NCBI GenBank assembly: GCA_964384945.1
Contig: CAYLMK010000003.1
Location: forward strand, 1-64,000
DNA: 64,000 bases
Source of the DNA: S015-6 sp964384945
Lineage (GTDB): Bacteria; Desulfobacterota; DSWW01
Direction of reading: 5' to 3'
Shown here one piece after another: positions 9,778-18,422 of the stretch. The notes beneath the pieces were generated by a model. It had not been told where the DNA came from. It was given only the letters and a program-made list of their open reading frames with translations, and searched no databases. Each line of letters begins with the position of its first letter. Within the stretch, counting starts at the first letter, position 1. The position numbers and the translations under genes were made by a program.

Positions 9778-12162
9778 TCAGTCGAGCAGGACGCGGGTGG
9801 GCTGAAGATCGCCGCGCCGGACCTCGGTCGACTCCCCCACGATCCTTGCTTCCCCGAAAAGGCGGATGTCCTGACAGGAGGCCCCCACCATGACCTCCAC
9901 CCCGCCGGGCTCGACCACGAACCGCATGCCGGCATCGTAGAAGGCCAACTGACGCATGTCCAGCAGGAACCTCACCCGCCTCGTCTGAGCGGGTTTCAGT
10001 TCGATGCGCGCGAATCCCTTGAGTTCCTGCACCGGCCGGGTGACGCTCCCAAACGGCCGCCGCAAATAGAGCTGCACGACCTCCTCTCCGGCCCGCTCGC
10101 CCACGTTCGCGACCCGCAACGAGACGTCGAGCGCGCCCTCGGGCATTACCTCGGCGGGCGAAACCTCGAGGTCCCGGTATGCGAAGCGCGTGTACGAAAG
10201 GCCGTGGCCGAAACAGAACAGAGGCGTGGCCGGAAGGTCTGCATAGTCGCCGTGGAACTGGCTGAAGGCCCCCGAAGGCTTGTGGTTGTAATAGTATGGG
10301 AGTTGCCCCGGCGCGCGGGGCATGGAGACGGGCAGCCTTCCGGCCGGGTTGACGGCACCGAACAACACATCCGCCACGGCGCCACCCCCTTCCTGGCCCG
10401 GGACCCATGCCTGAAGAATGGCTGCAGGCCCATCCACGAAATCCGCGAGGGCGAGAATCCGGCCCGAGATCAGCACGACAGCGGTGGGCGTTCCGGTGGC
10501 CGCCACCCGACGGATCAATTCCGTCTGCGCCCCCGGGAGTCTGAGGAAGGCCGAGTCGTTCGCCTCGCCGCTGCTGTATCCCTTGAGCAGCCCGGAGCGG
10601 CATCCCGCGACCACCACCGCGACGTCCGCATTCCGGGCCGCATGTACCGCTTCTTCGATCCCCCCGGTATCCGGGTCCTGGATGTCGCACCCCGGCACGT
10701 ACACAACATGGGTCCCGGGGCTCGCCGCCTCCCGGATTCCGTCCAGCACCGTCATGGTGGGCGGAATCAGCGTCCGAAGATCCAGATCGGGCTCCATGGC
10801 GCCCGCCATGTATTCGGCCGAGAAGGCCTCCGGCGCGTCGGCGGGTCGAGGCCCGTCGTAGATGGGACCGAACTGCGGCTCCGAGTGGGTCGGGTAGTGG
10901 TAGGCCCCCTGGAGGTGCCGCGCGCTCGCCGCATTCGGACCCAGGACCGCGATCCTGCCGAGATCTCTGCGAAGCGGAAGCAGCCCTTCGTTCTTCAAGA
11001 GCACGCACGATTTGCCCCCGATCCTTCGAGCCAGCTCGCGGGACGCGGGCCTTTCGAAAACGTCCGGAGTCCTGCCCGCCTCCACGAAGGGGGATTCGAA
11101 GAGGCCCAGGTCGAATTTGAGGCGCAGGACCCGGCCGACCGCGCGGTCCAGGAGCGCCCCATCGATCCTCCCCTTCTCCATCGCCGCCGGAAGTTCCCGA
11201 TAGAAATCCAGCCGGGGAAGCTCCATGTCGATCCCTGCTTCGAGGGCGCGTGCCGCGGCCTCGGCCCTGTCCGGCGTAATCCGGTGGTGCGCCACCAGAA
11301 AGAGAATCGTCAGATAATCCGACACGACCGGCCCTTCGAACGCGAGTTGCCCCCGCAGCAGTCCGCCGAGAAGCTCTTCGGACGCCCCGCACGGAATGCC
11401 GTCGATCTCGTGATACCCGTTCATGATCGAAGCGATCCCAGCCTCCCGAACGGCGGCCTCGAACGGGGGCAGGATCCGTTCCAGGAGTTCCCGCCGGGGA
11501 AGTTGGCAGGGCGCCCAGTTCATGCCTCCTTCGGGGGCGCCGTAGCCCAGAAAGTGCTTGCCCGTGGCGGCCACGCCTTGCGCGAGCGAGGCCCCCTGCA
11601 TCCCCTTCACGTACGCAACGCCCATGCGCCCCACCAGGTACGGGTCTTCCCCGAAGGTCTCCTCGCACCGGCCCCAACGAGGGTCGCGAGCCACATCAAG
11701 CACCGGCGCCAGGGTCTGCCGCGCGCCCACGGCCATCATCTCCTCGCGGACTGCGTCCGCCATGGCCTGCGCGAGATCCGGCTCCCAGGTGCTGGCCAGC
11801 CCGATGGCCTGAGGGAACTGCGTGGCTCCCCGCACGGTCAGCCCGGCGCAGCTCTCCTCGTGCAGCAGGGCAGGGATTCCAAGACGCGTCTTTTCGAGGA
11901 TGTAGCGCTGGATTTCGTTGGCCGTCGAGGCGAGCTCCGCGGGTCGCAGGGTGCTCGCAGTGCCCAGGCGCGAGACGTGGCCGATCCCCTGCGAGAGAAA
12001 ACGGTCCGCCCTCTCGGAGCTGAAACGCCCTCCTTCCAGGAGGTCCGGTCCCCAAACCGAGCCGACCTGGGCCGTCTTCTCTTCGAGGGTCATCCGTCCG
12101 AGAAGGTCCCGGACACGGTCCACAAGGGATCGACGGGGGTCCCGGTAGACGGGAGCAGACAT
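9778..12162 (-). CDS. glycoside hydrolase family 3 beta-glycosidase
   Basis: About 794 residues from the ATG at 12162; an in-frame GTG at 12222 would add 20. GH3 layout: N-terminal TIM barrel with DPRWGRCEETFGEDP and GKHFLGYG, catalytic Asp near residue 282 in PVVSDY, then the alpha/beta sandwich (SCVLLKNEG, VLGPNA), and a fibronectin-III-like C-terminus (FGHGLSYTRF, RPVQELKGFARIEL). It would cleave terminal beta-glucose, beta-xylose or similar from the non-reducing end. No signal peptide is present, so it acts inside the cell. It lies 79 bp after the GH4 gene in the same operon. The ATG at 12162 is preferred over the upstream GTG because GAAGGG lies at suitable spacing. Confidence 0.92.
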   Translation of the reverse strand: MSAPVYRDPRRSLVDRVRDLLGRMTLEEKTAQVGSVWGPDLLEGGRFSSERADRFLSQGIGHVSRLGTASTLRPAELASTANEIQRYILEKTRLGIPALLHEESCAGLTVRGATQFPQAIGLASTWEPDLAQAMADAVREEMMAVGARQTLAPVLDVARDPRWGRCEETFGEDPYLVGRMGVAYVKGMQGASLAQGVAATGKHFLGYGAPEGGMNWAPCQLPRRELLERILPPFEAAVREAGIASIMNGYHEIDGIPCGASEELLGGLLRGQLAFEGPVVSDYLTILFLVAHHRITPDRAEAAARALEAGIDMELPRLDFYRELPAAMEKGRIDGALLDRAVGRVLRLKFDLGLFESPFVEAGRTPDVFERPASRELARRIGGKSCVLLKNEGLLPLRRDLGRIAVLGPNAASARHLQGAYHYPTHSEPQFGPIYDGPRPADAPEAFSAEYMAGAMEPDLDLRTLIPPTMTVLDGIREAASPGTHVVYVPGCDIQDPDTGGIEEAVHAARNADVAVVVAGCRSGLLKGYSSGEANDSAFLRLPGAQTELIRRVAATGTPTAVVLISGRILALADFVDGPAAILQAWVPGQEGGGAVADVLFGAVNPAGRLPVSMPRAPGQLPYYYNHKPSGAFSQFHGDYADLPATPLFCFGHGLSYTRFAYRDLEVSPAEVMPEGALDVSLRVANVGERAGEEVVQLYLRRPFGSVTRPVQELKGFARIELKPAQTRRVRFLLDMRQLAFYDAGMRFVVEPGGVEVMVGASCQDIRLFGEARIVGESTEVRRGDLQPTRVLLD

Positions 12163-12241
12163 TTCCTCTTTCCCTTCGTTCGGCGGCAGTCGGGGTTCCG
12201 GCGCCTTCTTGCCCTTTCCCACGATGCGACAACCGACTTCC

Positions 12242-13675
12242 TTAGCCCCAGGAATACCCCTCCAGCAAGAGCTTGCCGTAGACGTCTTCGCCCACCTTCA
12301 TCTGCTTCGCCCCGGTCGGCAGCCGGGCGATCGTGGCGCCCGGCGCCGTGTTTCTCTTTCCCTGGAACTGGGGAAGCCATCGCATCTCCGCCTCGAACAG
12401 TTCGTCCACCATATTGCGTATCTCGTGCGGGGCGAGCGCGGCGGCCGTTACGGGGTCCAGCAAACAGGCCTGGTAGGCTGCCTCGTAATCACCCTTCAGG
12501 GCGGCCTCCACGGCGAGTTCCTGGACCGAGATGTTGGACCGGCACAGGGCGGCGCATACCGTGGGCAGGGCCCCTACATGGGTGGGATGAAACCCTTGCC
12601 CATCAACGAAGACCGGCACCTCCACGCAGCAGTCCTCCGGCAGGTTCGTGATCAGCCCCTTGTTCAGCACGTTGCCCTGGAACCGGAACGGCTGCCCCGT
12701 CAGCCGGGCGTTCATGATCTCTGCGGCATACTCCTGGGATTTCCGGCCTGGCTCGTAAGGGACCCGCGACTCGCCGGAGGCCATGGCCGCCATCTCCGCC
12801 TCGTAACGCGCCGTGGTCCTGAGCTGCTCGTTCAGATACCCTGCCGTCTCACCGAACAGCCAGGGCCCGTCGAACAGCTCGCGCAGGTCCTTGCGATGCC
12901 GGAAGTACGGAAGGTATTCCGAAGAGTGCCCCGGGCTTTCCGTGCAGAAGAAGCCCGTGGCCTTCATGATCTCGAATCGGTATTGCTCCAACTGGATCGG
13001 CCCTTCTCTGTCGAGTTTCTCCCACATGCGGGGGTACAGGTCCCTGCCCCTGTGCCGGAACCGCAGGTACCAGGCCATGTGATTGATTCCCGCGGTCAGC
13101 ACCTCGCACTCTTCAACGGGCACGTCCAGCCACCTGCACAGGAGCCGGGTGGTATGCCGCGTACCGTGACAGAGACCGACGCTCCGGACATCCGGAAAGG
13201 ACCTCTGGACGGCCCAGATGCAGATGGCCATGGGATTCGCGTAGTTGAGCAGCAGCGCCTCCGGGCAGAGTTCGCGGACGTCCCGCGCCACTTCAAGGAG
13301 CGCCGGCGCGTGTCTCAGGCCCCGGAAGACGCCGCCGGGGTTGAGCGTATCGCCCACACACTGGTCTACCCCGTACTTCAGGGGAATCTCGATGTCGTGC
13401 CGAAGCGCCTCGTTGCCCCCCACGCTGACCATCGTGATCACGAAGTCCGCCCCCTTCAAGGCCTCGCGCCGGTCCGTGGTCGCGGAGAAGGTGCAGTCAA
13501 GCCCGTTCTGCGCGCGCAGATGGGCGAGAACCCGCCGGGTGGTCTCGACCCTCTTTGCGTCGACGTCCATCAGGATGATACGGGCGTCCGAAAGCGACTC
13601 GTAACAGAGGATGTCTTTCACGAGCCGCATGCAAAACTCGACGCTCCCCGCCCCTATCATCGCGATCCGGACCAT
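12242..13675 (-). CDS. glycoside hydrolase family 4 alpha-glycosidase (alpha-galactosidase/alpha-glucosidase type)
   Basis: A 477-residue NAD- and Mn-dependent glycosidase that works by oxidation-elimination-addition-reduction rather than by a glycosyl-enzyme. The Rossmann start IAMIGAGSVEF is at residues 4-14. NYANPMA (144-150), GLCHGT with metal-ligand Cys169 (167-172) and GINHMAW (196-202) are GH4 hallmarks. GLCHGT and the overall match point to the MelA/AglA branch. It is cytoplasmic. Its start overlaps the GH13 gene by 19 bp, so the two are translationally coupled. Specificity (galactose, glucose or glucuronate) is not settled. Confidence 0.9.
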   Translation of the reverse strand: MVRIAMIGAGSVEFCMRLVKDILCYESLSDARIILMDVDAKRVETTRRVLAHLRAQNGLDCTFSATTDRREALKGADFVITMVSVGGNEALRHDIEIPLKYGVDQCVGDTLNPGGVFRGLRHAPALLEVARDVRELCPEALLLNYANPMAICIWAVQRSFPDVRSVGLCHGTRHTTRLLCRWLDVPVEECEVLTAGINHMAWYLRFRHRGRDLYPRMWEKLDREGPIQLEQYRFEIMKATGFFCTESPGHSSEYLPYFRHRKDLRELFDGPWLFGETAGYLNEQLRTTARYEAEMAAMASGESRVPYEPGRKSQEYAAEIMNARLTGQPFRFQGNVLNKGLITNLPEDCCVEVPVFVDGQGFHPTHVGALPTVCAALCRSNISVQELAVEAALKGDYEAAYQACLLDPVTAAALAPHEIRNMVDELFEAEMRWLPQFQGKRNTAPGATIARLPTGAKQMKVGEDVYGKLLLEGYSWG

Positions 13676-15327
13676 TCCTCACCTCCGGTTCTCTCGGCGA
13701 TCAGCACCTCGTATGGGTCGAGCCGGATAGGGTTCGAGATGTTCACGGGACGACCCTTCGTTCGGTGCGTTCCGAACAGGATCCTCCAGGCTCCTTGCCC
13801 ACAGTCGGCTTCCGCGAGGGCCCGCCTGACTGTAAGGCTTCTGTGCACGAAATTCAACAGGACCAGAACCTCCTGCTCTTCGTGGGATCGAATGTACGCC
13901 AGGCAGTCGACCGGGCCGGAAATCAAGGAGCGGTAGTCCCCCCGGGACAAAGCCGGTGTCTTCTTCCGGAGCCACAGCAGTTCTCGGTAGAAAGACAGAA
14001 GCGACCCCGGGTCCGCCATCTGCTGCTCCACGTTCACAGTCGTGTGGTTCGGGTGGACCGGCAGCCACGGGGCCGCGCTCGTGAATCCCCCATGGGGCGA
14101 GGCGTTCCACTGCATGGGGGTCCGCGCCGGATCGCGGCCCTTGAGGAGGGGCCAGTATTTCTTTCCGAGGGGGTCCTGAATCTGCCCTCGGCGAATCTTC
14201 CGGTTGAGCATGCCGATTTCCTCTCCATAGTACAGAAACGGCGTCCCCCTCAGGGTCAGGAGCATGGCGGCCGCGACACGCGCCCGCTGATCCGTCTCCT
14301 CCCCTCTGGCGTAACGGCTGCAGTGCCGCGGCTGGTCGTGGTTCGAGAGGGTGTAGGTCGGCCAGCCCCTGCCGCGCAGAAGCCCGTCCCATTCCTCGAT
14401 CACGCGAAGGAAATGCGAGGCCTTCCACTTTTGGAACAGAAAGGCAAAATTGAAGGCAAGGTGCAGTTCGTCCCCCTGCCCGTAATACGAGGCGGACTCC
14501 GCAGCGGAATTGGTGTACACTTCCCCAACCGCAAAACGATCCGGATACTCGTCCACAACGCTCCGGATCTCCCGGCAGAGATCATGACATTCCGGACGGT
14601 TGCGGTCGTAAACGTGCCTCTGGATGTCGGGCGGGCGCACCTGGAGTCGGTACGGGTTCGAACGAAACCGTTCGTCCTTGACGAACCAGTTGACCACGTC
14701 GATCCTGTAGCCGTCCACCCCCAGGTCGAGCCAGTAACGGACCACATCGAACATGGCCTGCTTGAGCCCCGGATTCCTCCAGTTTACCTCGGGCTGGTAT
14801 CGGCACCAGGTCGACAGGTAGAATTTCCCGACCGAGTCGACCCACCACCAGGCCCTCCGGTCGAAGTAGGCGAACCAGTTGTTCGGCGCCTTGCCGTTCT
14901 TCCCCTCGTGCCACAGGTACCACTCGTGGTGCGGGTTGTCCCGGCTCCTGGATGCCTCCAGGAACCAGGGGTGTTGGTCCGACGTGTGGTTGATGACCAG
15001 GTCCATCACGATCCGGAGGTTGCGATCGTGGGCCTCCCGCAGGAGCCGTTTGAAATCCTCCAGGTTGCCGTACACAGGGTCGATCCCCCGGTAGTCGCTC
15101 ACGTCGTACCCGAAGTCCCTGTTCGGTGAGGGATAGATCGGGGAGAGCCAGACCGCGTCGACGCCCAGGGAGCGCTCGGTGCCGTCATTCAGGTAATCCA
15201 GCTTGGAGATGATTCCCCGGAGATCCCCCACCCCGTCGCCGTTGCCGTCCATGAAGCTTCGGGGGTAGATCTGATAAACGACCCCGGTCTGCCACCAGGG
15301 AGGGGGGGCGCCGCGCATCTCAGGCAT
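13657..15327 (-). CDS. glycoside hydrolase family 13 alpha-glucosidase (oligo-1,6-glucosidase-like)
   Basis: 556 residues from the ATG at 15327. The catalytic set is complete: DLVINHT (109-115), GYRIDVVNW with nucleophile Asp210, AVGEVY with acid Glu269, and LSNHDQPRH with Asp331. A FLYYGEEIGM segment and a C-terminal beta domain follow. The Val after the nucleophile (DVVN) is usual in alpha-1,6/1,4-glucosidases. There is no signal peptide, so it acts on imported oligosaccharides or glycosides. An in-frame ATG at 15381 would add 18 residues but overlaps operator A; GAAGGG supports 15327. It is the first gene of a four-gene leftward operon under the palindrome at 15386. Confidence 0.92.
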   Translation of the reverse strand: MPEMRGAPPPWWQTGVVYQIYPRSFMDGNGDGVGDLRGIISKLDYLNDGTERSLGVDAVWLSPIYPSPNRDFGYDVSDYRGIDPVYGNLEDFKRLLREAHDRNLRIVMDLVINHTSDQHPWFLEASRSRDNPHHEWYLWHEGKNGKAPNNWFAYFDRRAWWWVDSVGKFYLSTWCRYQPEVNWRNPGLKQAMFDVVRYWLDLGVDGYRIDVVNWFVKDERFRSNPYRLQVRPPDIQRHVYDRNRPECHDLCREIRSVVDEYPDRFAVGEVYTNSAAESASYYGQGDELHLAFNFAFLFQKWKASHFLRVIEEWDGLLRGRGWPTYTLSNHDQPRHCSRYARGEETDQRARVAAAMLLTLRGTPFLYYGEEIGMLNRKIRRGQIQDPLGKKYWPLLKGRDPARTPMQWNASPHGGFTSAAPWLPVHPNHTTVNVEQQMADPGSLLSFYRELLWLRKKTPALSRGDYRSLISGPVDCLAYIRSHEEQEVLVLLNFVHRSLTVRRALAEADCGQGAWRILFGTHRTKGRPVNISNPIRLDPYEVLIAERTGGEEWSGSR

Positions 15328-15385
15328 TTCGGTTTCCCTTCGCCGGCCGCGCCATGGAGATTCCGCTTTGCGAGTTTTCAATTAT

Positions 15386-15399
15386 TAACACATATGTTA
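15386..15399. promoter_or_regulatory. operator A for the GH13 operon
   Basis: TAACACATATGTTA, an imperfect palindrome. On the minus strand it lies between TTGCCT (plus 15405-15410) and TAATAA (plus 15382-15387), a 17-bp-spaced promoter reading into GH13. It is related to the sites at 15464, 23054 and 23198, and is probably bound by the TetR protein encoded at 23259. Confidence 0.6.
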
Positions 15400-15463
15400 C
15401 AACAAGGCAACAAGAAAGGATCCTTAGAACGGGAATAATTGAGAGATTTTTCTTGCATTTAAC

Positions 15464-15477
15464 TAACACATGTGTTA
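15464..15477. promoter_or_regulatory. operator B for the URO-D/corrinoid operon
   Basis: TAACACATGTGTTA, a perfect 14-bp palindrome. TTGCAT at 15453-15458 is followed after 17 bp by TACTCA at 15476-15481, so the operator fills the spacer of the rightward promoter. The same TTGCAT plus operator arrangement recurs at the tetR gene. Confidence 0.65.
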
Positions 15478-15544
15478 CTCAAATGCCCATACCAGGTCGC
15501 GGCAGACATCGCCCCATCACGAAGCAGCCGAGCGGAGAGGAAAC

Positions 15545-16675
15545 ATGCCGATCGAAAGACCCTTCAAGAAGGCGCCGGATTTCGAGCATTTCCGCAAGGT
15601 CCTTCTCCGGGAGACCCGCGAAGGGCCGGTGCCGATCGTCGAATTGCTGGCGGACATCGAGGTCATGGAAGCGGCCACCGGGATCAAGGCACCCCTGGAC
15701 GACTGGTTCGACCTGAACGAGATGACTCACGACATGGGGCCCGAGGAGCTTGAGGCCTCTATCGAACTCATGGACCTCTCGATCGCCTTTCACAGGCAGG
15801 TGGGCTATGACTACGTCTCCATGCTGCCCATCGTCCCGCTCAAACACACAAGCTGGAGGCGAAAGGAGAATCCGCACCAGGACGGAAAACTCCGCGCATG
15901 GCAGGAAGAACACCGCGGGCTGATCACGACGCGCGAGGACTTCGAGGCCTTCCCCTGGCCTTCCCTCGAGGAGATCAACATCCTTCCGATCGAGTACACG
16001 GCCGGGAAGATTCCCGCAGGAATGAAGCAGATGATCTTCTACAACGGCATCTTTGAGGAACTGCGAAACCTCATGGGCTTTGAAACGATGGCCATCAAGA
16101 GCATCGAGGAGCCGGATCTGCTCGTGGACATCCTGGAGAGGCTTACCGCACTGGCCGAGCACGCCGTCGGATTGTGCGCGGCTCACCCGAGCACCGGGGC
16201 CGTGTTCTACGGCGAGGACATGGGGTTCCAGGGCGGCACCATGCTGCGCCCGGACTTCTTCCGCGATCACGTGCTTCCGAGGGACAGGCGGATCGTAGAG
16301 GCCTGCCACAGGAACGGCAAGCCCTTTATCCTGCACTCCTGCGGAAAGATCGAGGCCTTGATGGAGGACCTGATCGAATACGTCGGGATCGACGCGATCC
16401 ACAGCTTTCAGGACAAGATCGAGCCGATCGAGCAGGCGTACCGGAAGTACGGCGACCGCATTTCCCTCCTCGGCGGGGTCGATGTGGATCTGCTCGCCCG
16501 GGGTACGACCGACGAGGTCAAGGCGCGCACCCGCCGGATCCTCGAGGCCTGCGCGCCCACCGGCGGCATCGCCATCGGGTCGGGCAACTCGGTGACCAAC
16601 TACTGCAAGATCGAGAACTTCTACGCCATGATCGAGGAAACGAGAAGCTGGAACGAAGAACACGGGTACGTGTAG
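15545..16675 (+). CDS. uroporphyrinogen decarboxylase-family methyltransferase
   Basis: A 376-residue URO-D superfamily TIM barrel of the MtaA/CmuA type rather than true HemE. The Zn-binding region FILHSCGKIEALMEDLIE near residues 255-275 carries His and Cys, and the C-terminal ITSG-like stretch reads GGIAIGSGNSVTNYC. Such enzymes move methyl groups between corrinoid proteins and thiols or folates. The next gene, 16 bp away, is a corrinoid protein, which supports a methyltransferase role. The ATG at 15545 follows GAGAGG. Placed inside a glycoside island, it may serve O-demethylation of methylated sugars or aglycones; that is inferred. No corrinoid-reactivating RamA-like gene is seen nearby. 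Confidence 0.85.
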   Translation: MPIERPFKKAPDFEHFRKVLLRETREGPVPIVELLADIEVMEAATGIKAPLDDWFDLNEMTHDMGPEELEASIELMDLSIAFHRQVGYDYVSMLPIVPLKHTSWRRKENPHQDGKLRAWQEEHRGLITTREDFEAFPWPSLEEINILPIEYTAGKIPAGMKQMIFYNGIFEELRNLMGFETMAIKSIEEPDLLVDILERLTALAEHAVGLCAAHPSTGAVFYGEDMGFQGGTMLRPDFFRDHVLPRDRRIVEACHRNGKPFILHSCGKIEALMEDLIEYVGIDAIHSFQDKIEPIEQAYRKYGDRISLLGGVDVDLLARGTTDEVKARTRRILEACAPTGGIAIGSGNSVTNYCKIENFYAMIEETRSWNEEHGYV

Positions 16676-16691
16676 GCTGCGGGGGATCGAA

Positions 16692-17318
16692 ATGGAGAAG
16701 CTGAGGCAATTCGTGATCGCTGGCAATGCCAAAGAGACGCAGGAAAGGGTCCGGCAGCTTCTGGCAGACGGCAAGAACCCCGATGTCTTGATGAACGAGG
16801 CCATGATTCCGGCCATGGACGTGGTGGGAGAGCTGTTCCAGAAAGGGGAGTTCTACCTTCCGGAGATGCTGATCGCGGCCAGGGCCATGAAGGCGGGAAT
16901 GGAGGTCCTCAGGCCCCTCATCGCGCGGGGAGGAGCCAAACCGATGGGCAAGGTCGTCGTGGGCACGGTCAGGGGGGACATGCACGACATCGGCAAGAAT
17001 CTGCTCTCCATGTCCCTCGAGGGGGCCGGCTTGGAGGTCATCGACCTGGGGGTTGATGTGCCGCCCGAGACCTTCGTTCAATCCATCAAGGAGCACCGGC
17101 CCCACATCCTGGGCCTCTCCGCCCTGCTCACGACCACCATGATCGGGATGAGGGAGACGGTCGAGGCGGTCGAGGAGGCGGGACTGCGCGAGACGCTCAA
17201 GGTCATGATCGGCGGCGCGCCCGTAACGCAGGAATTCGCACAAGAAATCGGCGCCGACTTCTACGGCCCGGACTCCACTTCCGGCAAGGATTTCGCAAGG
17301 AAGTGTATGGCGGGCTGA
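16692..17318 (+). CDS. cobalamin-binding methyltransferase corrinoid protein (MtaC/MtbC-like)
   Basis: A 208-residue two-domain corrinoid protein. Residues 1-85 form the helical cap (AMIPAMDVVGELFQKGEFYLPEML). The Rossmann B12 domain follows, with GDMHDIGKN at 95-103 giving Asp96-x-His98-x-x-Gly101, the lower-ligand motif. GLSALLTTTM and MIGGAPV complete the B12 pocket. It would accept a methyl group from a substrate methyltransferase and pass it on. It is co-transcribed with the URO-D gene just upstream. The methyl donor is unknown. Confidence 0.92.
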   Translation: MEKLRQFVIAGNAKETQERVRQLLADGKNPDVLMNEAMIPAMDVVGELFQKGEFYLPEMLIAARAMKAGMEVLRPLIARGGAKPMGKVVVGTVRGDMHDIGKNLLSMSLEGAGLEVIDLGVDVPPETFVQSIKEHRPHILGLSALLTTTMIGMRETVEAVEEAGLRETLKVMIGGAPVTQEFAQEIGADFYGPDSTSGKDFARKCMAG

Positions 17319-17342
17319 CGCCTTCTCAGGCTCCCGGAAGGG

Positions 17343-18422
17343 TCAAGGCTCCAGCAATTCGATCGGTGTTCTGTCCTGCGGAATCTCTTCGGAAAGATCC
17401 ACGGGCCTGTTCGCGGCGGCGGCCAGGTAACTCGCAGCGATGATCTTCAGCGCGCCCCACCCATCCTGCCCGCTCTCCGCCGGCCGCGTTCCGTTTCGAA
17501 GGCACTCCTCAAAGTGAGCCAGTTGCGCCGTGTAGCCGCCCTTGGCGATCAACTCGTCCACGCGGAATTCGAACCGATCCGGCACGGAGACGGTCTCCTC
17601 CCTGCCTTCCGGCCCTCGCCTCAAGAGCCTATGGGGTTCGAGGCCGAGATCGAAGGTCCCGATGAGCGCTCCTTCGGTCCCCTCCGCTTCGTAGACGCAC
17701 CTCATCTCGGGCAACATCCAGGAACTCTCGGTCTCGATAAGAATCCCCTCCCGGGTCTCCAGCTCACAGACGGCTCTCTTGTCGAGCCCGTCAGCCGGGT
17801 CCACATCCATCCGGCACGAGCGCACGCAATCCACCCGCGGCCTCCCGGCAAGGAAGAGACATCCCTCGATGATATGGGACCCCAGATCCACCTGAGCCCC
17901 GCCGCCCGAGAACTCCTTCCTGTACCACCAGGTGCCCCGAGCCGGACCGCCGTGATGGAACGCTCCGCGTATTCGCCGGACCCCCCCGATCGTCCCCTTC
18001 GCAATCTCCTGGCGCATCCGCACCAACAGGGGGCTGAAGACGTGGTTCTCGGCATACCCGACAAACACCCCGGCTCCCTCCGCCGCGGCAATCAGCCTCT
18101 CCCCCTCGCCCAGCCTCAGCACCATGGGCTTTTCCAAGACGACATGGCAGCCGGCCCGGACGACGGTCATCGCGTGTTCGTAGTGCAGCGCGTTCGGGCT
18201 CGCCACGATCGCCAACTCCACGTCGTCTCGCCCCACCATCGCTTCCAGATCCCCGAATCCGTATGCCTCCAGCCCGAAGATCCGCGCCCGGTGTTCCGCG
18301 TTTCTCTTCGACTGGGAGGCGACGGCAACCGCACGGATGGAAGGCAGATCCCTTGCGGCAAACAAATGGAAGTAGGAGACGTATCCGGCACCGATCAGGG
18401 CGAGGCCGGTCTTCCGGGTCAT
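17343..18422 (-). CDS. Gfo/Idh/MocA-family oxidoreductase
   Basis: A 359-residue NAD(P)-dependent sugar dehydrogenase. GLALIGAGYVSYFH (5-18) is the nucleotide-binding start, HVVLEKPM carries the EKP lysine, and GGGAQVDLGSHIIEGCLFL carries the Asp/His of the catalytic region. It would oxidise or reduce a sugar, inositol or glycoside hydroxyl. The start codon overlaps the stop of the next oxidoreductase (ATGA, 18419-18422), so the pair is translationally coupled and may act on the same substrate. Some family members oxidise C3 of a glycoside before deglycosylation, which would fit this island. Confidence 0.88.
   Translation of the reverse strand: MTRKTGLALIGAGYVSYFHLFAARDLPSIRAVAVASQSKRNAEHRARIFGLEAYGFGDLEAMVGRDDVELAIVASPNALHYEHAMTVVRAGCHVVLEKPMVLRLGEGERLIAAAEGAGVFVGYAENHVFSPLLVRMRQEIAKGTIGGVRRIRGAFHHGGPARGTWWYRKEFSGGGAQVDLGSHIIEGCLFLAGRPRVDCVRSCRMDVDPADGLDKRAVCELETREGILIETESSWMLPEMRCVYEAEGTEGALIGTFDLGLEPHRLLRRGPEGREETVSVPDRFEFRVDELIAKGGYTAQLAHFEECLRNGTRPAESGQDGWGALKIIAASYLAAAANRPVDLSEEIPQDRTPIELLEP

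Noticed and set aside
9505..12651. 1048-codon rightward open frame over the dehydratase and GH3 genes
   Set aside because: Shadow of high-GC codon usage. The leftward frames encode full GH3 and dehydratase motifs, and this one has none.
13657..15327. GH13 protein as a trehalose synthase or sucrose isomerase
   Set aside because: It lacks the C-terminal maltokinase-type extension, and no isomerase-specific motif is visible; an alpha-glucosidase call is simpler.
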